Positions 45,811 to 57,120 of a DNA stretch of 64,000 bases are shown in pieces. Position numbers and translations under genes: made by a program. The DNA lies in NCBI GenBank assembly GCA_031472005.1, contig PZJY01000006.1, positions 2,232,001 through 2,296,000 on the forward strand. Direction: 5' to 3'. Source of the DNA: Tetracladium setigerum (Eukaryota; Ascomycota; Leotiomycetes; Helotiales). Positions within the stretch are counted from its first letter, which is position 1; each line of letters starts with the position of its first letter. Under the pieces are notes generated by a model. That model was not told where the DNA came from. It did no database searches and worked only from the letters and a program-made list of their open reading frames with translations.

Positions 45811-47606
45811 ATGTCGAAATCAAGCGAAGAATCCGAACCTCCAATGTTCAAACCCATTTCATCGCCTCCATTGGCGCACCAAAACACAAGAACATCCAGA
45901 CGACTAAGCCGCACCATGTCCCACGCCTCTCAGAAAGAAGTCCGCGACCCGCAACTAGATGTCAATCTTCCTTACCGAACACTCAGCGCAAACGCAAATC
46001 TTACCGAATATACAACCGAGAAACCGGAGGGTGGCATTGGTGCCCGATTTAAATCAGACGGCAAAGCAGAGTTCGAACTCGTCACCTTTCTTCCCAATGA
46101 TCCCGAAAATCCAAAGAATTGGTCAAAGGCATACAAATGGTATTGCACAATGGTGGTTGCTATTACCTGTTTCGTTGTCGCATTTGCATCTTCGGTTATC
46201 ACCGCGGACATCATTGGTGTCCAGGAGGAATTTGGTGTCTCGGAAGAGGTTGCCCTGCTTAGCATCACTCTCTTCGTTATGGGATTTGGAATTGGTATGT
46301 TACATGGACTGCATTGTTTTGAGGTTAATGGCTGACGATTATTAGGACCCATGGTTTTCGCTCCACTTTCAGAAATCTACGGTCGTCGAATGATATACGC
46401 ATCAACACTATTATTGGCCGTCGTCTTCATCATTCCTTGCGCAGTTGCGAAAAATATTCAGACCCTTCTCGTCTGCCGAGCCATCGATGGTATTGCTTTC
46501 TCGGCTCCCATGACTCTCGTCGGTGGTACACTTGCAGATCTATGGAAGACCGAAGAGAGAGGGGTCCCAATGGCTGCATTCTCAGCTGCTCCATTCATTG
46601 GTCCTGCGATCGGTCCCTTGGTTGGAGGTTTCCTCTCGGATGCTTCAGGCTGGAGGTGGCTGTACTACATTCAGATCATCATGGCTTTTGTCGTCTACAT
46701 CCTCATCACCTTCACAGTTCCCGAGACCTACGCCCCTACTATTCTTGCTCGCCGAGCTAAGAAGTTGCGAGCAGAGACGAATAACGACATGCATGTTACG
46801 GAACAAGATCTTGACATGCGACCGCTAAGCGAACGTCTCCGAATCTTCCTCCTCCGACCTTTCCAACTTCTCTTCACGGAACTCATCGTGTTTCTCCTTT
46901 CCGTGTATATGTCTGTTCTATATGGCTTACTTTACATGTTCTTCGTGGCGTTCCCCATCGTTTTTCAAGTTGGAAAGGGTTATTCCGCAGGTATCACAGG
47001 ATTGATGTTTATCCCCATTGCCGTCGGAGTCGTCTGCTCAGCACTGTGCGCTCCTCTCGTCAACAACCACTACCTCAAACTCTGCAAACAGTACAACGGT
47101 CACCCACCTGCAGAAGTTCGTCTCATTCCCATGATGATTTCCTGCTGGTCCATCCCTATCGGCCTCTTCATCTTCGCCTGGACATCCTACAAAGAGCTGA
47201 CCTGGGTTGGACCTTGTCTTGGTGGATTCCCGTCGGATTTGGATTTATCTTTCTTTACAACTCTGCCAACAACTACCTGGTTGATTCCTATCAACATCAA
47301 GCCGCGTCCGCACTCGCTGCCAAGACCTTCCTCCGTTCTTTCTGGGGTGCCGCCACAGTTTTGTTCACGGCACAGATGTATGAAAGATTGGGGGATCAGT
47401 GGGCTAGTTCACTCTTGGCGTTCATTGCTTTGGCTTGCTGTGCTATTCCTTTCATGTTCTACTTCTACGGTGCGAAGATCAGAGCGGGGTCGAAGTACGC
47501 ATACTCTGGGGATGATGAAGAGAATGTAAATGCGAACGGAACAGCTACCGGGAGGGCTGATGAGACCCAGCTGGAGAGGAGTATGAGTTATGTCAGTACA
47601 CCATAG
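45811..47606 (+). CDS. MFS transporter, DHA1 type, apparent frameshift
   Basis: Exon 1 is 45811-46294 and exon 2 is 46346-47606 (GTATGT donor, GGCTGACG branch, TTAG acceptor). The N-terminus is a disordered Ser/Pro-rich cytosolic tail ending [16 protein letters not shown], the DHA1 pre-helix motif. [18 protein letters not shown] is signature A, and [20 protein letters not shown] is the antiporter motif. The first frame ends nonsensically at 47529. The protein continues in another frame from about 47225 with [22 protein letters not shown], and one added base near 47221-47228 (GGTGGATT) joins LGG to IPVG. The full protein is about 581 residues with 12 expected membrane segments. It is a plasma-membrane exporter by family; the substrate is unknown. 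It resembles the MFS gene at 16.3 kb in family but not closely in sequence. Confidence 0.83.
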
Positions 47607-48564
47607 AGTGTAATTGACTGTTCAATCGGGTGAGAATGGGCAGTGGCCAAGGCGGTGAGAATGGGCTTGAGGTTCCACATCGTGGAATGAGAACGAAAGA
47701 AAAAGAATGGTTCGATAGAGGACTCTGATAATTATCAGATGTTTCCGTATTCATTGTGCATATTATCTATAGATGGAGAGGCTGGGATGCATTGGACGGT
47801 GTTTGGTATTGGATTGCTGCATTTTCGGGAAATACACATATAGAATAATTGCTTAGAATGGAAACGAAATTAAAAGAAGGGCAGATGACCGCCATCATAT
47901 CACCCAAGTCTCAAGGAGAGTTATCTCAATTCACTGCTTTTGGTTATTTTTTCCCCATCTTAGCACGTCCTCCGTCAAGCAACAATAAGGCACAGCCGAA
48001 GCTTGCCAAGCCATCCCACAGAATGCATTTAGCCCTGATTCCCAACCACCTCCACTCCCCTCCTCGTCAACAATCTACAGCAAAACCACACAGCTCGGGT
48101 GCATCTATTTGGGAAGGTGGGGATCTTGGCTTGCATTGTTTTTCTTCATCAAGTTCATGATGATACTTCTTTGGAGCCGAACAGTGTTCTATTGGATGGT
48201 CTTTACTGATTCAATGCGTGTTTGCCTCTTCATTCCTTGGGTACTACTGTACGGGCTTCTTGTTGAGGTGAGACGAGTTGACAATAGGTCATGAGTCGGT
48301 CGATACGAAGTACTTCGCCGCAGAATTCAACGTTCACTGGACTTTGAGAATTTCAACCTCTCTGGATTGGTCGCTACATCGTCGAACCAGATCACATTCA
48401 TGTAGTGTTGCACGATTGCCATGGCTCATTTAGCGGCGTATGGGGGTCCAAAGTCGTCAAGAGACGGAATATAAAAAGGACGTCCTTCCTACTACTGGCA
48501 AAGGAATTGATTGATATCTCTATCAGCAACTCAATCAAGAGGGATTCTTGTGATCTTTCTGAAA
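47607..48564. other. Intergenic, 958 bp
   Basis: Downstream of the MFS gene and upstream of the metalloprotease gene. ORFs at 47849-48294 have no recognisable content. ATATAAAAAGG at 48470-48480 is a plausible TATA element for the metalloprotease gene. Confidence 0.4.
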
Positions 48565-49899
48565 ATGGTCCGACTTACTCCCTTCCTCCTCGCCCTCCTC
48601 CCTATCGTCTCTGCTTTTGAGATAGCTGGCCGTGCTGGCAAATCTGGTTGTGGAACTCATACTACACCCCAGTTTCTTGCTGCTGCTGCCGAAGCTGCTG
48701 CTGAAGGTACTTAATATTCCAATTTCCAATCTCCCTCAGATTTTACTCCCTACCCTACCACATGTACAAATAAATAACCATTTTCAACCATATCAACAGA
48801 TCAAATCGACATCTCTGCTCTCTCCTCTTTGGCCAAAGTCGCACCAAAAAAGTTTACCTGGCCCAAGCCCACAAAGTGGATTTACGTACCAACTTATATC
48901 CACGTGGTTGCCACCGGTACAAAGCGAGAGGAGGGTTGGGTTCCGCAGAAACAATTGATTGATCAGTATAATGTTTTGAATGATAATTTCGGTTCGTTCC
49001 TCATTTCTCTGCTCCACTTCCACACTTTCCCCATCCCTCCAAAATCAGCCCACCACGAGGCACCAGACTCCCAATCTTCCAAAAACCCAAACACTAACAG
49101 CACAATTCAAACTTCTCAGCACCTCAAAAGATCAAGTTCCTTCTTCTAGGTGTTACAAGGACCATCAACCAAGAATGGGCTACGGATAACGACGGCATGG
49201 GCCCACCCAGTCTCGAAAAGATGAAGAAATTGCGCAAGGGTGACTACAACACCTTGAATATTCTTTTCCAGCCACAACTATGGGGCGGTAGCTTTGGTTA
49301 TGCATTATTACCTACCAACGTTACAAAGGGCTCCGATCGTTTCTATGTAAGATTATGTCTTTCCTTTTCCAATTTCTCCTTCGAAGAATTTCACAAACTA
49401 ATTCCTCAAAGCTCGATGGCGTAACTGTCCTCCACACCACTCTCCCCGGCGGTACCCTCGAAAATTACAATTTGGGTAAAACCTTGACACATGAAGTAGG
49501 CCATTGGATGGGTCTTACGCACACATTCGAGGGTTTCTCATGTACCGGCCCTGGAGACTATGTTGCTGATACGGCGATTCACAATCTACCTACGGACGGA
49601 TGTCCGATTGGGTTGGATAGCTGCATTGATGAAGAGGGGCCCGATCCAATTCATAATTATATGGATTATTCCTACGAGTAAGTGTTGGGTTTCTATCATT
49701 ATTCTTTCGCTCCGAGGGTTCAGGGCTCGGTTCAACAACCAAGAAAGCGCAATGCCTACAATCTTGTGGGAAACAATACTAATAAATCACCCACAGTGCA
49801 TGCTACGAGGAGTTCACGCCCTTGCAAACAAAGAGAATGTTTTCTATGTGGTATCAATTCCGCGATATCAAGAAGAAGCATGAGTGGAAGTGGTGGTAG
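48565..49899 (+). CDS. Secreted M43 (pappalysin-type) metalloprotease
   Basis: Five exons: 48565-48706, 48800-48991, 49150-49346, 49412-49677 and 49797-49899, all in phase, 299 residues. The signal peptide is [17 protein letters not shown]. The zinc site [11 protein letters not shown] (HExxHxxGxxH) is at about residues 200-210, and the Met-turn is in NYMDYSYD, where the last codon is split by intron 4. [13 protein letters not shown] follows as usual in fungal extracellular M43B proteases. Length and order match that family. It should degrade host or environmental protein outside the cell. No propeptide boundary is obvious. The frame is intact, unlike several neighbours. Confidence 0.92.
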
Positions 49900-50993
49900 A
49901 CTTCGACTGACAGACGGGCTTTGGTTTCAATGAGTAACAAAGGAAATCTCTGATAGGCCATAATACGTACATAATCAGGCCATATTCATATACAATGATT
50001 GAAATCGAGATACTGATTATCTGAGAGAGTGAAGTGCAGTGTTTGCTATGCTCGTAAATCGTGATATGTGAGCAAAACATCAGGGGACAGGTTGTGCAGC
50101 CAGAGAGATCCTACTTGGACTGGTTCTGTACAGCCTCTGTTTGCCGCCATGGTCATCTTACCACTGTAATCAGGGAGTAGATAGGTAGTTAGACACAAAT
50201 ATATACGCGATAGCACACCACTTGGTCACCCCGGTACTGGACGTGCTCTCTTCCACTACTACGTGATATTAATCAAGTTTAACCAACAGTTCCTCTCAAC
50301 ATATGTAGGTAGTTAAGTGGGTAAATTACTGAGAACTGATATGCGTGGAAAGAGGTATCTCAATGTGGCAAACCGAACCGCTTAAATTTGTGCCAAGACT
50401 TCGCTAAGGCTAAGTGTATCTTTTGTAAAGTGTCGCGCCGCCAAAGGATCTGACTTTTTAGGGCAAACTTATTCATGCGTGGATAAATACTTAAAGTGGT
50501 TAAGATACCTTAGTATGCCACTTTAAGCCTTTTTTGAGTCACGGGTAACGGTACGTCCAGTTGAAATGAAAATCCCCTTATATCAGACCAGCTCCCCTTG
50601 CCCGTAGATGTTCCAATTTTCCTACTTAAGCCTTGTTCAAAATCATCCTGCCTCATCAATCACGCATATAAAAATAGATCCAGTACCGGCAACACGTACA
50701 AGATTTGGATATCCAACAAAGGTACTAACAGCAAGTGACAACCCACCACACCAATCACAAACACCTCGCCGCCTCGATCTTTCTACCCCAATCCCAATCA
50801 TAATCTCATTCTCAATTTCAACTTCATTAATTCATCGATCCTCCACTGCTATTATTTTCAATCGACCCTGCCATCTCCAGCCACAGCCACACCATATCGA
50901 CCTCATCATCAGATCACGAACCAACAGCTACAACGGTAACCCAGCGAAGCTGATTTCAAGGTTTTCAAGCTCACCATAAAGTAAGAAGTTGGG

Positions 50994-51212
50994 ATGTTTC
51001 CCCTTATCGCAAGCGCAGTCGTTTTGGCGCTCATTTTAGTGCCTCTCGCACTAATATACTGTTACGTGTACTATTCAACGTACGATGAGGAGGGAGACGA
51101 AGAGAACCCGCCGTCTTATGTTGAGTCGCAAGAAGAAACCAGGGGCCTTTTCGGCGGAAACAAGACCATCTTACTATTGGTCGTGTTGAGGGCAGGTCGG
51201 CGACACCACTAA
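50994..51212 (+). CDS. Possible small single-pass membrane protein
   Basis: A 72-codon ORF starting with a strong hydrophobic helix (MFPLIASAVVLALILVPLAL), then an acidic DEEGDEENPPSYVESQEE tail with a PPSY motif. This is a sensible type III membrane-protein layout, but the ORF is short, has no known family and may be chance. Confidence 0.25.
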   Translation: MFPLIASAVVLALILVPLALIYCYVYYSTYDEEGDEENPPSYVESQEETRGLFGGNKTILLLVVLRAGRRHH

Positions 51213-51290
51213 TGACGAGACTCATGAGATACTGCCGGCAAAGCATGAACCTCGAGTACCTGATAACAATATAATACATTAGCGCGAGCG

Positions 51291-51440
51291 AAAAAGTCAA
51301 CAACCGAAAAAGTAAAAAGAAAAGAAAAAAGTCGAAAAGTCGAAAAAGCGGAAAAGTCAAAAGTCAAAAAAACGGAAAAGTTGAAAGTCGAAAAATAGAA
51401 AAAACGGAAAAGTCGAAAAATCGAAAAGTCGAAAAGTCTA
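51291..51440. repeat. A-rich interrupted GTC(G) repeat
   Basis: About 15 imperfect units of an 8-12 nt motif, AAAAGTCGAA or AAACGGAAAAGT, follow each other head to tail over 150 bp. Spacing is irregular and there are no unique spacers, so this is a degenerate microsatellite or minisatellite rather than a CRISPR array. Confidence 0.7.
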
Positions 51441-51583
51441 AATTTCGATATTTAAAGACGTGTTGGTAAAGGCACAAACAGAGGAGCCAAATAATAGCTT
51501 TGGTATTTATTCTGTGCCCTAAGTACTCCATCCCTGTTACAGTCGCTCGCTAGATCTGTCCCCATCCCATCAAAGCAACACAG

Positions 51584-53364
51584 CTACAACCCCACAAGCC
51601 CAACAACGACCCCATAAACCACCAACCCAACTCCACCTCCACCACCAACAACCTTCCCAATAGCCGCAGCATTCGGCGTATTCGAAGCCGTCGTCGCACC
51701 TCCACTCGCCGTCCCCGTCGTCGCACTACTAAGCGGCGCCGAAGTTGTCCCTGCCGCCGTTGGAAATGTACTGAATCCCTCTGGACCGGGCGAGGCATAT
51801 GTTTCTGTCCATGGTCCAGCGGTTGGAGTCCACGTAGCGAGGATTTTACTTCGGAGGCTTCTGTCGCTGGCGATGTGCGATTGGATGGCGGTGGGGAGGG
51901 CGTTGAAGACGCTGATTAGTTCGTTGGCGTCGACGGTGGTGGTTTTGGCTTGGTCTTGGAGGATGGACCAGCGCTGTTGGAGAGAGAGGGAGGAGTGATT
52001 AGTTTTTGTTTTGCTTTGCTTGGTGAGGACGGGGAGGGAGACGTACAGAGATGGCGGATGCTCCGCTGCCTGTTGCTGTTGCTGCTACGGAACTTAAGCT
52101 AGCTAAGACGCCGTTCTCCACAAGGGATTGGTGGTTGAGATAATATTCTCGCTCGGATGGGAGGAACTAGATAGTATCAAAAAAGAAAGATTAGCTGACA
52201 AACTCCAATCTTGACGGCTCAGTGGTTGAGTAAAAGGCAGACAGGAAGACAAGTAACTTACAAATTCATAGTTATTAGGAGTTGTGGTTGGATCCGGTTC
52301 AAAAGGCGGCCTGCTGAAAGTAGCCTCGAATTTGGTCAATAACGACGCTACCCTAGACTCGTAGGACATAAAGAATGTTTGCATGGCCGTGGGAAATTCA
52401 GTAAAGAAGCTGCTGTACTCAGCATCAAATGTTTCATCCCTGGTTTTGGTCCTCCAGACCGACCATACCTATGGATTCCATTTTCTGATTAGCGATGCCG
52501 TTTCATTGGATAGTTGGGAAGTTGGGTACGGCCTGTGACTTTGAGAGGGATCTACTCACCGAGAGAGCGGATTTTTCCTTGCCCGTTGCAGCTTCCGCAA
52601 CAGATCCTATGCTTTCAAGAACACCATTATCTCGCAGAGAGTCCATATATTCTCGATAATCGTCGTCTAGGGGAAGATACTGAATGCACGAATTTGATCA
52701 GTAAGTAAAAAGTAGTATCGTTGAAAGGAAGGCAGTGGTCGAGATAATAATCATGGTAGTAACGCACATATTCTATAGGACGCGTAGTGACCGGCGCAGG
52801 AGCAGTATAAGTTGCTGCAAACTCCGATTTCAAGCTGTCATAAGCACTATCTATGCTGGAATAGAAGACTTGAACCTCTGTCGGTAGGGCCGCGAGGATC
52901 GTTCTGAATTCAGCGGATTTCTGCTCCTTGTCTTTGGTGGCAATTCTATTCTCTCTTTGCCAGGTTCTCCATGACTGTTTTACGCAATTGAACATTAGCG
53001 ATTGGACCTCATGATAAAGAATCTTTTGTTTTGGCTGGGAATTATACATACTGCAAAGGCCGGACTGGCGGTTCCAGTTACGATGGTAGCTATGGCGGCG
53101 CTGAGACTCTCCAATCCACCACCGCTTGCGTAAATTTCCTCGAACCAGGACTTGTACTTCTCTGAGCCCTCTGTAAACTATAGAACCGTTGAGTTAGTCA
53201 TTATGGTGAGTTGGGTGGGGGAATAAAATTGTGGGGATGGAAAAAGTCCTACTTACTGCTTTCTCTAGTCCGGGAGGTTCTGTTGTTTTTGGTGCGTCTT
53301 GAGCATCGACGACATAATTACCAGCAAGACCAATTGCGAAAACGAGGAGGAGAGAGTGATGCAT
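51584..53364 (-). CDS. Secreted GPI-type protein with three tandem two-exon modules
   Basis: Seven exons: 53364-53257, 53177-53052, 52974-52768, 52679-52560, 52468-52262, 52166-52047 and 51973-51584. Every intron is in phase 0, and the protein has 425 residues. Exon 1 is the signal peptide (MHHSLLLVFAIGLAG) and a short linker. Exons 2+3, 4+5 and 6+7 each encode one module. First halves (42, 40 and 40 codons) end in TGTASPAFA, ATGKEKSALS or ATGSGASAIS. Second halves hold a Trp near the start and ALPTEVQVFYSS, EFPTAMQTFFMS or ALPTAIQSHIAS; exons 3 and 5 are both 207 nt. Exon 7 adds a Thr/Ser/Ala stalk and a Gly/Val hydrophobic tail, as for a GPI anchor. The function is unknown. Confidence 0.85.
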
Positions 53365-55469
53365 CTTTCCGAATTGATGTCGTTTGTGATGAAATTACCT
53401 ACCTTCGCTTAGGTAAGTAATTGTGTTGATCGCCAAGGAATGTGGAAGGTTGATTCTATCCTGGAAATGGATTAGGAGAGCGGAATCCTCATACTTCTTA
53501 TGGGAAAGCTCATCGCTGGGTACCTAACATTTACCCAGTCAGAAGACAAGATACTACACTAACATCGTATGTTGTTGCTTGAGTACTCCGCCACGCTGGG
53601 TCCTCGGTTCGCTTAATTCGGCACCGGCTAAATTGCTCAACCATATGACAAGCGCTTGCCGGGTACAGTATTAGGAAGGCAACTAAATACCAATCCGATT
53701 GGGTCATGGGGCTATGCTGTGCTTTGCTTTGCCTGAGTGCTTGGCCTGGAGCGCGTAAAGTCCGTTGATGCCAGAGAGTTCGAGATCCGGATAGCAATGG
53801 CCAGAGCAAGATACGAAGAATACTGTAAGTCGAGAAAACGTAAACATTGCTCTTTGCCTAGATAGGTAGCTGAGTACCTAGTATGCACGGATTATCAGGC
53901 AGAAAATGAACCTTTCTGCTATAACGATCAATACCAACGGGCTAACTTACTAGCTTACCCATACGGAGTGATCCGCTGCCCCACCACAGTAACTGTCACG
54001 CAGCTCACGCTGTACTTAAACTCAACGACATAGCCTTGGCAACACAGGGGGCACCCTACCTACAATTATTCTCTCTCTCCAGCATGAGATCCAACATGCC
54101 CTTAGTCATTTAGCAAACATAGCAGACTTCATGAAACGAAATGACATACCAGCACCTGATTCGCCCCGCTCTTTCCGGAGAAGCACAAAGCCAAGTCTCG
54201 TAAGTAGATCTCGCCAAGTTCCAAGACGATACATGTGCGGAGAACCTCATTTCCTTCTCTAGCTTAAGCAAACACACCACCGGCGTGATAGGAGTCCAAG
54301 AGTCCAAGTTTTCTTGAATTGCACAGCCCCACGCGAACATTAACCCTAACCACCTTGGAGTCTTGACGGCGGTGTGAAGTTTCGGTGTTTGATGTTGTCG
54401 TTTCCGAAAAGTGTGAGGCTGTTGTGATTGTGATGGTTAAATGTGGTTGAGTGGTCAGTAGGTACTGTAAGTAATGTAGAACTAATTGTTCGTATACTTG
54501 AATTTTCACACATATCGCAGCCCCAATGCCAATGCTAATGCCAATGACTGCCCAACGCAAAAACACCGTCGGACCTACGATCACCGCGATTTCATTCATG
54601 CAAAGGCCATGAAATTACCCACGGAGCATAGTCAAGAAGCAAGAGGACAACATAGCCGGCTCGTCAATGACATCTGCAATAAGATTAGGTCTGAAATGCC
54701 TCGCAACCTATGCCTCGTAACCTCTGCCTACGTACGCAACTTCGACGATGTTAACGGATTTGAGGACTTGAGGCTGTGTAAAAATAAAACAAGCTGGTAT
54801 TGGGATCGCATACCTTCTTAGGTAGGTAGATAAGAGTATCTGGTTGGTAATCTGGCTGACGTGCACTTGCTGCCATTTGGCTAACTTTTATCAAAAGATG
54901 AATGGAAAAGGTCATAAAATGCAGGTGACAGGTGAACGTCACTATTACTTCAAAAAAGAACAGAATGCGCATCACAAGACGAAAGCGATAGCAACATATA
55001 CATATCACCACCATTGCAGAGCAGGCACGCAATATTTCAACAGCACACTCGCCACAATGAAACAATGAATGAACCAACTTGTCTGTAAGCAAGATCATAA
55101 TCTGAAAAAAAGCAGTTTGTCTCGCATCCAACTGGAAGTTTCAGGGAGTTCCGTGCTGCCTATTGAGCGAGTGAGAGACTAGTTACTAGTCAAGAGTTTT
55201 TTTTTCTTTTCATTTCTAGCATTCCCAACATATCTTCGTAACTCCATAACATCATGATCGGGCGAGCGAACGCGTTGTTGATTCTCCCTGTGCAGACCGA
55301 AAAAGCTGTTTGATTAATGTCTCGGACCATGGTATTGTTGTGTTTGCATTCTGCCGCCGCAGCAAGTCGTACTCGGCCTTGAGATAGACTCCGCCTCCAT
55401 GTTGCCCACATCTTTTTTTTGTTATTTCTTTTCTTTAGGCGGGAGGAAATGTTTAAAGGTCCGTCACCT
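53365..55469. other. Intergenic, about 2.1 kb
   Basis: Contains TAGATAGGTAGCTGAGTACCTAGT-type sequence near 53859-53882 (given in part) and GGTAGGTAGATA near 54820. A minus-strand ORF at 54264-54599 starts with one hydrophobic helix (VFLRWAVIGISIGIGAAICV) but then becomes Thr-rich nonsense. Other ORFs are not recognisable. Confidence 0.35.
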
Positions 55470-57120
55470 TCATCTCCTCAGGTCTATGCTTGAACCTCGG
55501 AGCGAATCAATGCTAGGTCTAACTGAATTGCTGGAGCTTCGGCGCCTGCGGTCGCGTGAATCACTTGGATGTAACGGATTGAGACCCGACTGACGCGCGA
55601 AGAGATTAAGAACATCCGTCAACGAGATGACGCCCGTGAGACGGCCAGAGAGATGGGCTCCTGGATTCGCCGCAGCTGAAATCGCTGGGAATGACCCGAG
55701 AAGGAAGGCGATGCTGGAGGGAGGGTGGGTGATGAAAGAACGGCGTGGGAGGTCAAGGGTGTGGCAGGGGCAGAAGGAGATGGTGATGGTGATTCAACCA
55801 CCCACATTCGATGTGATTTGGTGGCGACCAACCTCGCAACAGTGTGGGCAAGGGTTGATTGCGGACCAACATGGAAAACTACTTAATGTTAACAACAAAG
55901 TCAAGCAGAAAAGAAGGACATTTTTGTACCTGGGAATGAATCTTTGCCCTCCAGTGTTCCACGTTCGGTAAGGATGACGGATATGAAATGGATGCAGCTT
56001 GACTGTAGAAGAGGTAGACTGCTAGTTTTAGTGAGTAGCTTTACATCTGCCGTGGATATGTTTCCGATGACGTTGCTAGCATTGTCAATTACGGCTAGCG
56101 ATGTAAGTCCCTCGTCACTCATTAAAGTGAGTGCGTCTGTCAATGGTCGGTCACCACTGTAAAACATTAGCTATTTTTGCAATGCATGATGTTTGGAAGC
56201 AGGTCTACTGGACGAGGAACACAAAAATAACCTACTTGATAGCAATCGCGTTCTGAGTTCCAATCATCAGCTCTCTGAGGGTGCTTGTATATAGTCTGTC
56301 AATGGCGGGGAAGCTATTGCCATTCTCCCAAAGAAATCGAACAAGGGTCAACTGGCTCAAGATTCCCACCACATCCGACGTTCCTTGCTTGCACACAATG
56401 ACTCGATGGACACCGCTTCCAAAGTGCTCGATTGCCTTGGTGAGGCTGTCTGCCTCTGACAGAGTGATAAATGGTCCCTTCTTGGCCAGCATTTGAATGT
56501 CTCGTAGGGGAATGGGGTTTCCATCTCGTGCCTTCTCAGCGAGAGCTGAATACATTTCTTTCTGACCATCTTCTGGATGCGCCAGACCCACCACTACCAG
56601 CAGGTATGCATTGAGGTCGCTGTAATCGAAAGTTGAAATGGCCACCTTCTCAGTTGGGTGCTCACGGATGAGGATAACATTTGGAGGGCCGCTTTCGATT
56701 AAAAGCTGTAGTTTTAAGCCAGTTAGTAGATGATCAGCAACGGGTTGCGCGCAGAACTTTGCTACAAGCCTATTGATCCCATGTTCCCATGCCTCGGGAA
56801 TTCTGATAGCTGAACACTCCTACCTTGGAAGCTTCCTCTACGCCTGCATCAAGCTCTACCCATTTCACATCGCTCGGATCCACCAATTCTCCCAGGCGTA
56901 TTTGTCTCCAATCTCGCCCAGCAAACCTCGGATCTTCAGTCTTGGCTGCTGGCTGGTGTAGAAGCTCTTGAACTGCAGCTTGGCTCAATGAGGGATGTCT
57001 CTGCGAGCGCGGGGAATGGCGAAGATTCTCTGCGAAGCTCGATCGATGGGTTGGAAGATGGCTCGGACTGGAGGTGCTCTTGCGGGAGGGCTGCTCGACG
57101 GAGGGAACGGGATCTGCCAT
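55470..57120 (-). CDS. SDS23: SDS23-type CBS-domain protein, apparent frameshift
   Basis: Four exons: 57120-56824, 56705-56236, 56156-55930 and 55878-55470. The N-terminus is Ser/Pro-rich, then comes [27 protein letters not shown], the first CBS unit (given as one family block). Further CBS units hold [42 protein letters not shown] and [24 protein letters not shown] is also typical of Sds23. The last unit, [21 protein letters not shown], is in another frame; one added base in CCC at 55695-55697 joins the two. The protein is about 468 residues. Sds23 proteins bind nucleotides through CBS pairs and restrain PP2A/PP6-type phosphatases in nutrient and cell-cycle control, in nucleus and cytoplasm. 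The gene is divergent from the Kap121 gene. Confidence 0.87.

Larger units (their letters stand above)
49900..51583. other. Intergenic, about 1.7 kb, with low-complexity repeat
   Basis: Between converging genes. Holds TAGATAGGTAGTTAG-type sequence near 50177-50192, a possible tiny membrane-protein ORF at 50994-51212 and an A-rich interrupted repeat at 51291-51440. Confidence 0.4.

Noticed and set aside
51291..51440. Regularly spaced repeats that might suggest a CRISPR array
   Set aside because: Units are 8-12 nt, imperfect and contiguous, with no unique spacers, and the genome is fungal.
54264..54599. 111-codon minus-strand ORF starting with a hydrophobic helix
   Set aside because: The text after the helix is Thr/Ser-rich low complexity, no family is recognised and no splice model improves it.
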